Origin: Micrococcales bacterium
GTDB lineage: Bacteria; Actinomycetota; Actinomycetes; Actinomycetales; WQXJ01
NCBI GenBank assembly: GCA_009784895.1
Contig: WQXJ01000014.1
Coordinates: 1-48,609, forward strand
DNA: 48,609 nt
Reading direction: 5' to 3'
A program made the translations under genes and the position numbers. The notes below the pieces were generated by a model. It was not told the DNA's origin and did no database searches. It saw nothing but the letters and a program-made list of their open reading frames with translations. How positions within the stretch are numbered: the stretch's first letter is position 1; every line of letters begins with the position of its first letter. Positions 1-9,356 of this stretch are shown piece after piece.

Positions 1-1377
1 ACCAATATGGGCCCGGGCACCGAGTTTGCCGTTAGCCATCATGGGATACCGGTACAAGTTCCCCACCTGGTCAACCCCCAAAACCTCGCCACGACCATCA
101 CGATCCATATCTGGCGAAGCCATGATCTGGCCGAACGGCGTCACCGGCGCTGGGCCGGGGTCAACGTAGGCGGCAATTTGGATCCAGGTTGACTTCAGGC
201 CTAGTTTGGAGCGGAAGTCGGTGGTCTTGAGTGTGGCGGTTTTGCCGTTGGAAGCGGTGGCCACTATTTGGCGGGGCGAGCCGCCGGCCGTCTTGCCGCT
301 AGCACCAATCTTGGCAACATCTGGCAAACCGAAAGCCTTGGCCATGGTGGCCTGGGAAACCGTCTCGGTCCACGAACGGTAGTTGGCCGGGGTGGTTGTT
401 TTCATGGACCAGGAATCTGCCACTGACCTGGTGTGGGCCAGTGGGGTGCCTCCCCAGACGTCTTCGTTGTTTTCGGTCCGGCCGGCCGAACTGGCGTAGT
501 AGTAGGTCGTAACCAAGGCGCCGGAAGAGTTGACCACGGCGTTGCCTTGGGTCGAGGAGGTTGATGTGGCGTTGACCGCGGCCACCCACTTGCCGGCCGA
601 GGCACCAGGTTCGAGCTCTTTGTCTCGTCCGGTGTAAACCTGAGACTGGGTGGTCGAATAGACATTACAGTTGCAGGCTGATTTCAGGCTTTGCTGCAAA
701 GCGTAGGTGCGGGCGGCGACAGCCTGGGCTTGAAGGGCCGCCGGCGACCAGCTGGCCGGAACCTCGGCCACGCCGTAAATGTAGTCTCGGGCCAGCGGCA
801 AGTTGGCTACTACGTTGGTTTTACCGCCAATGTTGGTGACTTCGATCTGGCCACGACCGTAGCCTGATTTCGAAGCGGCACCGGCCACTGTTACATAACC
901 GCCTGAAGACCATTTGAAAATGGCCGTCGCCCCAGTCATCGAGCCAAAAACTGATCCTCTGGCAACCACATTCGAGCCGGACACCGACAAGCTCACCACT
1001 TCGCCTTTGACGGCGTTCCTAGTGGTGGCGCCAACTGTGACGGTGCCGGCACCACCGGTGAAGGTGATTGACGAAGACGATGTTGCCAGCTGAACCCTGA
1101 TGTTTCCGCTGGTCTTGGCCGCCACTTTGGTGCCGGTGTAGTAGTAGGCCAGGATTTGGGCCGCGCTGCGTCCGGACAGGGCCTGGGCTTGGGCGCCCCA
1201 CTGGGACATGCCAACGCCGTGGCCAAAGCCGGATCCGCTGATCTTGAAACTGGCTGGGGCAGCCTGGGCTTCGATTGGGGGCAGCGGGGGCGCGACAACA
1301 AGGCCTAGCCCTAGCGCAGTGCTGGCCAATGCGGCCAGGGCAATTCTGGGTTTGCGAATTCTTGGGGAAGTGATCAC
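1..1377 (-). CDS. Secreted SpoIID/LytB-domain protein with FG-GAP-like repeat, C-terminus cut by window edge
   Basis: The reading frame is open for 459 codons from a GTG at 1377 and runs off the left edge, so the protein is incomplete. Residues 1-40 form a signal peptide: a basic Arg/Lys stretch, an Ala/Leu core and an Ala-Gln-Ala-Ala end. Just after it comes GSGFGHGVGMSQWGAQAQ, a hallmark of SpoIID/LytB proteins. Further on, DYIYGVAEVPASWSPAALQA and QAVAARTYALQ match the SpoIID core, and VWGG lies further C-terminal. Near the edge, DMDRDGRGEVLGVD resembles an FG-GAP/VCBS repeat. SpoIID is a lytic transglycosylase of sporulation; in actinobacteria such domains occur in secreted proteins not tied to sporulation, so a cell-wall role is inferred. 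The GTG overlaps the TGA of the upstream oxidoreductase gene (GTGA), suggesting translational coupling. The start choice rests on this overlap and the signal peptide. Confidence 0.85.
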   Translation of the reverse strand, partial: MITSPRIRKPRIALAALASTALGLGLVVAPPLPPIEAQAAPASFKISGSGFGHGVGMSQWGAQAQALSGRSAAQILAYYYTGTKVAAKTSGNIRVQLATSSSSITFTGGAGTVTVGATTRNAVKGEVVSLSVSGSNVVARGSVFGSMTGATAIFKWSSGGYVTVAGAASKSGYGRGQIEVTNIGGKTNVVANLPLARDYIYGVAEVPASWSPAALQAQAVAARTYALQQSLKSACNCNVYSTTQSQVYTGRDKELEPGASAGKWVAAVNATSTSSTQGNAVVNSSGALVTTYYYASSAGRTENNEDVWGGTPLAHTRSVADSWSMKTTTPANYRSWTETVSQATMAKAFGLPDVAKIGASGKTAGGSPRQIVATASNGKTATLKTTDFRSKLGLKSTWIQIAAYVDPGPAPVTPFGQIMASPDMDRDGRGEVLGVDQVGNLYRYPMMANGKLGARAHIG

Positions 1378-2363
1378 GGTAGTAGCAGCGTCTTTCCGGT
1401 TGTTTGGCGCGCCTCCAGGTCCCGGTGGGTTTGGACAGCCTGGTTCAGGGGTCTAACCGCGCCGATCGACACCGCCAGCCTACCTGATCTGACCAGGCCA
1501 AGTAGGCGTGACGCGCGCCTATCCAACTCTCCTGGCGCGCTGACGTAGTCATTCAGCTTTGGGCGAGTTAGGTAGAGCGAGCCGTGGGAATTGAGCTCTT
1601 GAGGATCAAATGGCTCAACCTGGCCGGAACTGCCGCCAAACAACACCACCAGGCCGCGCCGTTTGGTCAGGGCCAAAGAAGCGTTGAAAGTCTCGCGGCC
1701 AATCGAGTCGTAAACCACATCGGCACCTTGTCCATCTGTCAATTCCGCGACACGGGCGGGCAGGTCCAGGCGGGGCTGTTTCATTGTGCCCATAACCACA
1801 ATGTCCTTTGGGGCAACCCCGAGCCTGGCCACCGGCTCGATTTTGGCGGCGCTGCCCACTACAGCGATCAGCCTGGCGCCGGCCGCAAGAACCATTTGGG
1901 TAACCAATTGGCCCACCCCACCGGCCGCGGCGTACAACACCACGGTGTGGTCTGGGCCAACCTTGAAGGTGTCTTCAGTCAGATAGTCGGCGGTCAAGCC
2001 TTGCAACGCCACGGCGGCAGCGGTTTGGCTGGAGACATCGTCTGGCAGGGCAAACGCCTGGTCGGCGTCAACCAGGGCGTATTCGGCGTAGGTGCCAGTG
2101 ACTGAGTCGGTCCAAGCTACCCGCTGGCCAACCCTGGCGCTGGCATCAACCCCGGCCCCTTCGACTAGGCCAGCGCCTTCGCAACCTGGCACATGTGGAA
2201 AGGGCATCTGGTAAACGCCGGCTCGGCGATAAGTGTCGATGAAGTTGACACCGGCGGCCTCGACTCGCACCAGCAGCTGCCCGCCTTTGGGCTCTGGAAT
2301 GGGGATGTCGGTAAAAACCATGACCTCGGGCCCACCGGCCCGGGCCGCCTGAATTGCCTTCAT
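1374..2363 (-). CDS. NADPH:quinone oxidoreductase (zeta-crystallin-like, MDR superfamily)
   Basis: The product has 329 residues from ATG 2363. It starts MKAIQAARAGGPEVMVF, typical of zinc-free quinone reductases. GVNFIDTYRRAGVY and PGCEGAG are conserved N-terminal features, and AAAGGVGQLVTQM is the NADPH-binding Rossmann turn. No zinc-binding Cys cluster is present, unlike the neighbouring dehydrogenase. It should reduce quinones with NADPH in the cytoplasm; the physiological substrate is unknown. A longer in-frame start at 2468 exists but would reach into the upstream gene and across the terminator hairpin at 2383-2433, and the extra 35 residues do not look like this family. No clear Shine-Dalgarno sequence precedes 2363, and the T-run of the terminator ends only about 20 nt upstream, so its own promoter is not obvious. 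Confidence 0.88.
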   Translation of the reverse strand: MKAIQAARAGGPEVMVFTDIPIPEPKGGQLLVRVEAAGVNFIDTYRRAGVYQMPFPHVPGCEGAGLVEGAGVDASARVGQRVAWTDSVTGTYAEYALVDADQAFALPDDVSSQTAAAVALQGLTADYLTEDTFKVGPDHTVVLYAAAGGVGQLVTQMVLAAGARLIAVVGSAAKIEPVARLGVAPKDIVVMGTMKQPRLDLPARVAELTDGQGADVVYDSIGRETFNASLALTKRRGLVVLFGGSSGQVEPFDPQELNSHGSLYLTRPKLNDYVSAPGELDRRASRLLGLVRSGRLAVSIGAVRPLNQAVQTHRDLEARQTTGKTLLLP

Positions 2364-2382
2364 GGCCACACAATGCCACAGG

Positions 2383-2433
2383 AAAAACGACGCGGCGTGG
2401 ACCTTTGGTGATGTTTCACCGGTCCACGCCGCG
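2383..2433 (-). terminator. Intrinsic terminator after the zinc alcohol dehydrogenase gene
   Basis: A perfect 13-bp stem (arms 2391-2403 and 2421-2433) encloses a second 5-bp stem (GGTGA/TCACC). On the minus strand it is followed by TCGTTTTTCC. It lies 22 nt past the end of the dehydrogenase gene and 20-30 nt before the quinone reductase start. Confidence 0.85.
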
Positions 2434-2454
2434 CCGGACGTAGGAAGAAAACGG

Positions 2455-3504
2455 TTACCTGTGCACAACCATCTTCAGCGCCTGGTTTTGGGCTGCGGCG
2501 CTAAAGACTTCATAGGCGTGTTCGAACTCGTCCAACGGGAAGTGGTGAGTCGCCAGGGCGTCGACCTTGAGTTGGCCGGCGGCAATTAGGTCAAGCATCA
2601 TTGGGCCTGTGGTCATGTTGACCAGGCCGGTAGTGATGACGACATTGGCTGTCCACAACTTCTCCATTGGCAAGGAGACCGGGGCGCCGTGTACGCCCAC
2701 GTTGGCCACGCGGCCGCCGGGCTTAACCAGATCCCAGCAGGCTTCGAGGGTCACCGGAATGCCGACGGCCTCGATCATGACGTCGGCGCCATCGGCCCCG
2801 ACAATAGCCTTGACCTGGGCTTGCCAGTCCGGGTCGCCGGAATTAACTGCATGGCTGGCGCCAAAGCCGGCCTTAGCACTCTCCAGGCGGTTGTCATCCA
2901 TATCAACGGCCACAACCTGCTTGGGGCCATGCAACCGGGCGGTCAGCATAGCGGCCAGGCCAACCGGGCCGGCGCCAATCACGACCACTGACTGGGCGGC
3001 GGCGACTGCGCCGTTGACCACGCCAATTTCATAGCCAGTTGACAGAATGTCTGAGCACATCACGGCCTGGTTGTCCGTGACGCCCTCTGGGAGCTTGAAC
3101 AGGGAGAGATCGGCTAAGGGAGTGCGCACCATCTGCGCTTGAGTGCCGTTGATGCGGTGGCCTAGTTGCCACGAGTCGCCGCCCATGACCTGGCACTTGG
3201 AAGTTAGGCCTTTGCGGCAGTATTCACAGGTGCCGCACATGGACATACAGCTGACAACGACGCGGTCGCCAACTTTGTGGCTACGAACTTGATCGCCGAC
3301 CTCCAACACGGTGCCCACACCTTCGTGGCCCAGGACGGTGCCGTCGGTGGTCTCCGGCACGTCGCCCTTCAAGATGTGAAGGTCTGAACCGCAAATTGTG
3401 GTGGTGTCGATCTGGACAATGGCGTCCAAGGGGTCGGCTAGTTTTGGATCTGGAACAGTCTCCCAGGCCATCTGACCAGGCCCGTGGTAGACGAGTGCTT
3501 TCAT
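2455..3504 (-). CDS. Zinc-dependent alcohol dehydrogenase (threonine/sorbitol dehydrogenase-like)
   Basis: The product has 349 residues from ATG 3504. TTICGSDLHILKG holds the catalytic zinc Cys, LGHEGVGTV the GHE motif, and CGTCEYCRKGLTSKC the structural-zinc cysteines. VVIGAGPVGLAAM is the Rossmann NAD(P) site, followed by VAVDMDD, whose Asp suggests NAD preference. It is a medium-chain dehydrogenase oxidising an alcohol; the exact substrate cannot be assigned. A start at 3522 would add six residues (MKGFSR). Start 3504 is preferred because AAAGGG lies 9 nt upstream and MKALVYHGPG is the usual family beginning. It ends in a strong terminator, so it seems monocistronic or separately controlled from the downstream oxidoreductase. 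Confidence 0.88.
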   Translation of the reverse strand: MKALVYHGPGQMAWETVPDPKLADPLDAIVQIDTTTICGSDLHILKGDVPETTDGTVLGHEGVGTVLEVGDQVRSHKVGDRVVVSCMSMCGTCEYCRKGLTSKCQVMGGDSWQLGHRINGTQAQMVRTPLADLSLFKLPEGVTDNQAVMCSDILSTGYEIGVVNGAVAAAQSVVVIGAGPVGLAAMLTARLHGPKQVVAVDMDDNRLESAKAGFGASHAVNSGDPDWQAQVKAIVGADGADVMIEAVGIPVTLEACWDLVKPGGRVANVGVHGAPVSLPMEKLWTANVVITTGLVNMTTGPMMLDLIAAGQLKVDALATHHFPLDEFEHAYEVFSAAAQNQALKMVVHR

Positions 3505-3728
3505 CCTCGAAAACCCTTTCATATGGGATGTTAGTGCTGAAATTTCTGGCGCCCGCTGGCGCCAAGGTCACAATATGCCTTTTTGTGAAAAAGGGCCAGT
3601 ATTGGTGGAAAACCCTTAGCGTTGTTTGGCTGCGGTCCCAACCGAACGGCAGCCGGGCCTTGTTTTCTAGGGCCGATGCCGCGCCGTGCGGCCCCAAAAG
3701 AAAAGGTCACCTGGGGCCGGGCACCAGC
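3505..3728. other. Intergenic region upstream of the alcohol dehydrogenase
   Basis: No gene is seen here. The stretch must hold the dehydrogenase promoter on the minus strand. A CATATTGT box on that strand is a possible -10, but no convincing -35 box was found. Two close direct copies of CTGGCGCC lie near 3546-3562. Confidence 0.3.
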
Positions 3729-3765
3729 AAAAAAGGCCCCGGTTCCCCCTGACGGGGCCGGGGCC
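3729..3765 (-). terminator. Intrinsic terminator after lsr2
   Basis: Arms 3735-3742 and 3758-3765 (GGCCCCGG/CCGGGGCC) form a GC-rich stem with an inner C/G pairing. Six T residues follow on the minus strand. It lies 14 nt past the lsr2 stop. Confidence 0.88.
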
Positions 3766-3778
3766 GGTGAGCTGGACG

Positions 3779-4108
3779 TCAGTAGCCGGCGGCGTGGTAC
3801 TTAGCCACCACCTTGGCCGGCACCCGGCCGCGGGTTGAAACCGGGATTCCGTTCGACGAGGCCCAGGCGCGCACAGCAGCTGGGTCAAAATCGTCATGCT
3901 GGCGCTTGGAGGGTCGCAAGGCGGAACGATGGGTGCCTACCTTCCTCCCGGCCGCCACGTACTTGTCCAAAAGGCCGCGCAACTCAGCTGCGTGGTCCGA
4001 GTTGAGATCTATCGTGTAGATCTTGCCGTCTAGTCCAAAGTTGACTGTGGATGTGGCCGGCGTTTGGTCAATATCGTCGAGTAGTTCGACAACTACGCGT
4101 TGCGCCAT
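3779..4108 (-). CDS. lsr2: Lsr2 nucleoid-associated protein
   Basis: This 109-residue protein matches Lsr2 along its length. The N-terminal half (MAQRVVVELLDDIDQTPA, then YTIDLNSDHAAELRGLLDKY) is the dimerisation and oligomerisation domain. The C-terminal half (VRAWASSNGIPVSTRGRVPA) carries the AT-hook-like RGR minor-groove motif. Lsr2 bridges AT-rich DNA and silences foreign genes in actinobacteria, acting as an H-NS analogue; this family places the window firmly in that phylum. It is cytoplasmic and DNA-bound. GGGA lies about 9 nt before the ATG. A strong terminator follows, so it appears to be its own unit. The AT-richer accessory island at 34 kb is the kind of target it binds, but that is inference. 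Confidence 0.96.
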   Translation of the reverse strand: MAQRVVVELLDDIDQTPATSTVNFGLDGKIYTIDLNSDHAAELRGLLDKYVAAGRKVGTHRSALRPSKRQHDDFDPAAVRAWASSNGIPVSTRGRVPAKVVAKYHAAGY

Positions 4109-4151
4109 GAAGAGGTCCCGTTCTAATTAGTTGGTCGTGTCCTAGACACCT

Positions 4152-5828
4152 TTACACAGCCAATATACCCAATAATTGGCCAAGTAAGATCTTCAGCACC
4201 ATAGCCGAGGGATAGACCATGGCGTAACCGAGTGCAACCCGGGCGTCAGCATTGGTCTTGGCGTTAGCAAATGAGAGCACGGCTGGTTGGGTTTGAACGC
4301 CGGCCACCATGCCGGAAAGGCGCGTTCCGCCAATTTTGAAGACTTGTCGCATCACAACGAACATCGAGGCCCCCATGACACTTGTGATGACCGCGCCGAG
4401 CAGCAGAATTCGCCACCATTCACCGGAAGAAAAGGCTAGGGAAATCTGAGTCCCAGCGGTCAAGCCGGCCTGGGCCAGGAACAGCAGTAAGCCCAGTTCA
4501 GAGATGGCTTGGGCCGAGCTGGTCGGCATGGTTAGGACAACTGGTCCACATCGCCGTAGCCGCCCAAAAATGAGCCCAACTATCAAGGTGCCGGCGGCCG
4601 CACCGAGTTTGAATGTGTTCGCCCCAATCGGCACCGGAATCAGGCCAATGCCCACGCCCAGAGCCAGGCCAAGGGCGAAGCCGACCGGGTTGATATCGGC
4701 CAGGCCGCGCACTGAATCTCCGAAGAATTTCGTCAATGCGTCCATTCGTTCGCGTGATGCAGTTACCCGGACTCGGTCACCGGTTTGCAGAACCAATGAA
4801 CCCCGAGCCACCATGTCGACATCGCCTCGCCGCACCCGAATGATGCGGGCCGAATACTGTTCCTCTAGGTCGAGTTCGGCAATGGTGCGGCCAGAAAGCA
4901 TTGGGTTGGACACGGTGATACGCCTAAAGTCCAAATAGCGGCGGTCTTGCTCTAGGTTGTGCGATGACAAGTGACCCAGTTCCCGAGTTATCGCAGCGGC
5001 GCAATCCTTTGACCCAACCACAGTCACAAGGTCATCGCGCCGCAATACATCATCCTCGCTGGCGGCCAGGATTGGCTGGTGTTCACCGTGGCGCACCCGG
5101 GCGAATTTGATTCGACCCTCGTAGCGTTCCTCTAAGCCGGCGATGGATGGCAGCGAGTCTGATTCGACCCTAATTGTGCGCGAAACCAACGGGGCCGGTG
5201 CGTCAGTGTCGCGGGAGGAGACCCGCAACGCCATCTGCGCCACAATCAACATCCCCAGTACGCCAAAGATGTAGGACACGGCGTAGCCAACAGTGGGTAA
5301 AGCCTGGTCAGCCAGGGGCAGGGCACCGGTGGACGCGGCCAGGGCCGGGGTGTTGGTTAGCGCCCCGGCGAAGGTGCCGGCGGCCACCCCGCCAGGCAAC
5401 CCCAGCAGCCGGCCTCCGCCAAAGGCCAGGCCAGCGCAGGCCACGAACATGACCAGAGTGGCCAGGATTGGCCGCCAGCCGTCGCGTATGGAGGCGAAAA
5501 AGTTTGATCCGCTAATCACCCCAACGGTGAAGGTGAACAGGACCAGGCCAAAGGTGCCCAGAATCTCAACCTGGTGGGATTGGCCTGCTTCCATCACAAG
5601 GCCCATTGAGGTGGCCCAGGCGGAAAAGCCGATGGCGACGAAAAGCACGGCGGCAGCCGCGATGGAGATGCCCTTGATGCGGATCTCGCCCAGAACCGAG
5701 CCCAAACCGACCATTAGCATCATGATCAGCACGGGCTGGGACATCAAAAAGCTGGCCACATCTCGCACCCTTTGTAGGATACTCTTCAGCCAGTTCGGAC
5801 CAGGTCGTCTCATAGATGGCGTCCACAT
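4152..5828 (-). CDS. AspT/YidE-type membrane transporter with two RCK_C (TrkA_C) domains
   Basis: The product has up to 558 residues. Two related membrane halves of about five segments each flank a cytosolic part (about 215-375) that holds two TrkA_C-like ligand domains. FAGALTNTPALAAS in the first half and VAGVQTQPAVLSFANAKTN in the second are the duplicated re-entrant motifs of the aspartate:alanine exchanger (AAE) family. The family includes the AspT antiporter and uncharacterised YidE/YbjL proteins, so the substrate is likely an organic anion but is unknown. The start is uncertain: ATG 5828 sits in the centre of a 9-bp-arm palindrome (5818-5838). Met codons at 5813 and 5744 are alternatives, and 5744 (MSQPVLIMMLMVGLG) best fits the family's usual beginning. 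It is divergent from the ilv operon. Confidence 0.88.
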   Translation of the reverse strand: MWTPSMRRPGPNWLKSILQRVRDVASFLMSQPVLIMMLMVGLGSVLGEIRIKGISIAAAAVLFVAIGFSAWATSMGLVMEAGQSHQVEILGTFGLVLFTFTVGVISGSNFFASIRDGWRPILATLVMFVACAGLAFGGGRLLGLPGGVAAGTFAGALTNTPALAASTGALPLADQALPTVGYAVSYIFGVLGMLIVAQMALRVSSRDTDAPAPLVSRTIRVESDSLPSIAGLEERYEGRIKFARVRHGEHQPILAASEDDVLRRDDLVTVVGSKDCAAAITRELGHLSSHNLEQDRRYLDFRRITVSNPMLSGRTIAELDLEEQYSARIIRVRRGDVDMVARGSLVLQTGDRVRVTASRERMDALTKFFGDSVRGLADINPVGFALGLALGVGIGLIPVPIGANTFKLGAAAGTLIVGLIFGRLRRCGPVVLTMPTSSAQAISELGLLLFLAQAGLTAGTQISLAFSSGEWWRILLLGAVITSVMGASMFVVMRQVFKIGGTRLSGMVAGVQTQPAVLSFANAKTNADARVALGYAMVYPSAMVLKILLGQLLGILAV

Positions 5829-5838
5829 TGTGGACGCC
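5818..5838. promoter_or_regulatory. Perfect palindrome between the transporter gene and the ilv leader (possible operator)
   Basis: Arms 5818-5826 and 5830-5838 (GGCGTCCAC/GTGGACGCC) are separated by 3 nt. The palindrome overlaps the first possible transporter start and lies about 26 bp upstream of the ilv -10 box, so a bound protein could affect both directions. Operator function is inferred. Confidence 0.5.
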
Positions 5839-5863
5839 GCTCGCGGCTGTGGCTTGTAGGCTC

Positions 5864-5869
5864 TAGGAT
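5864..5869 (+). promoter_or_regulatory. -10 box of the ilv operon
   Basis: TAGGAT lies 7 nt before the leader ATG at 5877, so transcription should begin at or next to that ATG (leaderless leader peptide). No good -35 match is visible at 17-18 bp. Confidence 0.5.
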
Positions 5870-5876
5870 TGCGGCC

Positions 5877-5918
5877 ATGGAAAAACTGACCGTGGTAGTT
5901 ACCGGGCGCGTGGTCTAA
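5877..5918 (+). CDS. ilvB leader peptide MEKLTVVVTGRVV (attenuator)
   Basis: A 13-codon ORF starts just after a -10 box. It holds five Val codons, one Leu codon and two Thr codons, with three Val codons in a row, directly upstream of a terminator and acetolactate synthase. Its last codons (GCGCGTGG, 5906-5913) can pair with CCACGCGC (5932-5939), giving the early hairpin expected in a ribosome-dependent attenuator. When charged Val-tRNA is scarce, the ribosome should stall on the Val run and alter folding so that the terminator at 5943-5978 does not form. Leader-peptide attenuation of ilvB is known in other actinobacteria (for example Corynebacterium). Assignment here rests on position, codon content and RNA pairing seen in the sequence. 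Confidence 0.8.
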   Translation: MEKLTVVVTGRVV

Positions 5919-5942
5919 CGCCGCCGGTTCGCCACGCGCTTG

Positions 5943-5978
5943 CCCTCCAGCCTAAGCTAGCCGGCCGGGGGGTTTTTT
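5943..5978 (+). terminator. Attenuator terminator upstream of ilvB
   Basis: CCCTCC (5943-5948) and GCC (5950-5952) pair with GGC (5963-5965) and GGGGGG (5967-5972) around one A-C mismatch. Six T residues (5973-5978) follow. It lies between the leader ORF and the ilvB ribosome-binding site. Confidence 0.78.
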
Positions 5979-6012
5979 CTTGTCCGCCTGGCCCATCCGA
6001 AGGAGAAAGCAG

Positions 6013-7767
6013 ATGACACCAACGCAGCCAACGCAGCGCATGACCGGCGCTGAGGGCATCGTCAAAAGCCTCGAGGCGCTCGGTGTTGAAGTAGTCTTCG
6101 GCATCCCCGGAGGCATGATCCTGCCCACCTATGACCCACTGTTTGACTCCTCGATCCGCCATATTCTGGTGCGTCACGAGCAGTGCGCCGGGCACGCCGC
6201 AGTCGGTTTTGCCGCTTCAACCGGGCGGGTTGGCGTCTGCATCGCCACCTCTGGGCCGGGTGCCACTAATTTGATGACTGCTTTGGCGGACGCCAATATG
6301 GATTCGGTTCCCGTGGTGGCTATTACTGGCCAGGTGCCGTCTGGGTCCATTGGCACTGACGCCTTCCAGGAATCTGATGTGGTTGGCGCGACCATGCCGC
6401 TGACCAAACACTCCTTCCTGGTCAAGGAGAGCGAAGACATTCCGGACACTATTGCCGCCGCTTTTCATTTAGCGAAAACTGGCCGGCCCGGACCGGTTTT
6501 GGTCGACATCACCAAATCAGCCCAAGTGGCGGAGTTTGATTACCACGAGCCGCGCCGCCCGCCGCTACCCGGTTACAGGCCCACTATCAAACCGCATATT
6601 GGACAGCTGCGTGAGGCGGCCGAGGTTCTTTCACGTGCCACCAGACCGGTGGTGCTGGCCGGTGGCGGCATTATCCGGGCCGGCGCCGGGCCCGAGCTCG
6701 AGGCTCTAATCGCCACCACCGGCCTACCTGTGGTTTCGACTCTGATGGGGATAGGTGTTCTGCCGGACCGCCATCCGAACTATTTGGGCATGGGCGGTAT
6801 GCACGGTTCTGTGCCAGCCGTGGTGGCGTTGCAGCGGGCCGATCTGATCCTGGCCGTGGGCTGCCGCTTCGATGACCGGCTAACCGGACGTTTGGATACC
6901 TTTGCCCCTGAGGCCACGGTGATCCACGCTGATATTGACCCGGCTGAAGTTGGCAAACTGGTCAAGGCCCAAGTTCCGCTGGTCGGTGACGCCAAAGCCG
7001 TATTGGCTGGGTTGAAACAGCGGGCCGAAGCCTGGGAGAAACCCCTGGACCTGGGCGACTGGTGGCGCCTCCTGGAGGACCTGCGCCAGCGCTACCCCAA
7101 GGGCTACGACCAGCCCAGTGATGGCATGTTGGCGCCCCAGAAGGTGGTCGAGCGCATCGCCGCGCTCAGCCCGGACGATTCGATTTTCGCCACCGGCGTT
7201 GGTCAACACCAAATGTGGGCGGCCCAGTTCTTGGAGCATAAGGCGCCGCGCACTTTTCTCAACTCCGGTGGCTTGGGCACCATGGGTTACGGCGTGCCAG
7301 CGGCTATGGGGGCTCAGGTGGCCAACCCGGACCGCACCGTTTGGGCGATTGACGGTGACGGCTGTTTCCAAATGACCGGGGCGGAGTTGTCGACCTGCTC
7401 AGTCGAGTCGATTCCCATCAAAGTTGCCTTGATGAACAACTCATCCCTTGGCATGGTGCGTCAGTGGCAAACCCTGTTTTATGGTTCGCGCTACTCCAAC
7501 ACCGACCTGCATACCGGCCCGGATACACGCATGATTCCAGATTTCGTCAAACTGGCCGACGCCATGGGCGCTGTCGCTCTGCGCTGCGATCGCGATGACC
7601 AAATTGACACTGTGATTGAACAGGCCTTGGCCGTGACCGACCGGCCGGTGCTGGTTGACTTCCACATTTCTCGCGATGCCATGGTCTGGCCCATGGTGGC
7701 GGCCGGCGCCTCAAATGACGACATCCAGTACGCCCGCGGCATTGCGCCCGAGTTCGACCGCGAGTAA
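6013..7767 (+). CDS. ilvB: Acetolactate synthase, large (catalytic) subunit
   Basis: The product has 584 residues from ATG 6013, with AAGGAG seven nt upstream. A TTG at 5980 is in frame but lies inside the attenuator T-run and is rejected. The enzyme joins two pyruvates, or pyruvate and 2-oxobutyrate, with thiamine diphosphate, FAD and Mg2+: the first common step to Val, Leu and Ile. [11 protein letters not shown] contains the catalytic Glu. [17 protein letters not shown] lies in the N-terminal ThDP domain. The C-terminal domain has [16 protein letters not shown] and ALMNN, the GDG...NN thiamine diphosphate motif. Length and domain order match the family. It heads the operon, 12 nt from ilvN, and is controlled by the leader attenuator. 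Confidence 0.96.
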   Translation: MTPTQPTQRMTGAEGIVKSLEALGVEVVFGIPGGMILPTYDPLFDSSIRHILVRHEQCAGHAAVGFAASTGRVGVCIATSGPGATNLMTALADANMDSVPVVAITGQVPSGSIGTDAFQESDVVGATMPLTKHSFLVKESEDIPDTIAAAFHLAKTGRPGPVLVDITKSAQVAEFDYHEPRRPPLPGYRPTIKPHIGQLREAAEVLSRATRPVVLAGGGIIRAGAGPELEALIATTGLPVVSTLMGIGVLPDRHPNYLGMGGMHGSVPAVVALQRADLILAVGCRFDDRLTGRLDTFAPEATVIHADIDPAEVGKLVKAQVPLVGDAKAVLAGLKQRAEAWEKPLDLGDWWRLLEDLRQRYPKGYDQPSDGMLAPQKVVERIAALSPDDSIFATGVGQHQMWAAQFLEHKAPRTFLNSGGLGTMGYGVPAAMGAQVANPDRTVWAIDGDGCFQMTGAELSTCSVESIPIKVALMNNSSLGMVRQWQTLFYGSRYSNTDLHTGPDTRMIPDFVKLADAMGAVALRCDRDDQIDTVIEQALAVTDRPVLVDFHISRDAMVWPMVAAGASNDDIQYARGIAPEFDRE

Positions 7768-7779
7768 AGGAGCACCTTC

Positions 7780-8301
7780 ATGTCATCACATACACTTTCG
7801 GTCCTGGTTGAAAACAAACCCGGCGTCCTGGCCAGGGTGGCGGGGCTGTTTGCCCGCCGCGGCTTCAACATCAATTCCCTGGCGGTTGGACCGACCGAAC
7901 GACCCGGGGTTAGCCGCATCACAGTGGTGGTCGATGTTGAGCAGCTTCCGCTTGAACAGGTCACCAAGCAGCTCAACAAACTAATCAACGTGCTCAAAGT
8001 GATTGAGCTGGAAGGACCAGAAGGTTCGGTCCAACGCGATTTGCTGCTGGTCAAGGTCAAAACGCCGCCGGAAAGCCGCTCCGCCGTGACCCAATTGGTT
8101 GACCTGTTCAGAGCTCACGTAGTTGACGTGGCGGCCGAGACGATGGTGATTGAGGCCACCGGCACCGAATCCAAGCTGGCGGCCATGCTGACCCTGCTTG
8201 AACCCCACGGCGTGGTTGAACTGGTCAAGTCCGGCACCGTCGGTATTTCCCGCGGCTCGAAAGCCATGTCGGAGCGGGCCAACAAGAAATCATCCAACTA
8301 G
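7780..8301 (+). CDS. ilvN: Acetolactate synthase, small (regulatory) subunit
   Basis: The product has 173 residues, the usual length for this subunit in actinobacteria. The N-terminal ACT domain is clear (HTLSVLVENKPGVLARVAGL, then FNINSLAVGPTERPGVSRIT), followed by the small-subunit C-terminal domain (about residues 85-165). It binds IlvB, raises its activity and confers feedback inhibition by valine. AAAGGAG precedes the ATG. It follows ilvB by 12 nt and ilvC starts 32 nt later with its own strong ribosome-binding site, so all are cotranscribed. Confidence 0.96.
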   Translation: MSSHTLSVLVENKPGVLARVAGLFARRGFNINSLAVGPTERPGVSRITVVVDVEQLPLEQVTKQLNKLINVLKVIELEGPEGSVQRDLLLVKVKTPPESRSAVTQLVDLFRAHVVDVAAETMVIEATGTESKLAAMLTLLEPHGVVELVKSGTVGISRGSKAMSERANKKSSN

Positions 8302-8321
8302 AGGTACCAAAACACAGTTAA

Positions 8322-9355
<1,034 letters not shown>

Positions 9356-9356
<1 letters not shown>

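Noticed and set aside
1584-2105. 173-codon plus-strand ORF opposite the quinone reductase
   Set aside because: It is the antisense shadow of a well-supported gene.
5980-6012. TTG start extending ilvB by 11 residues
   Set aside because: It lies at the end of the attenuator T-run and ATG 6013 has an ideal ribosome-binding site.
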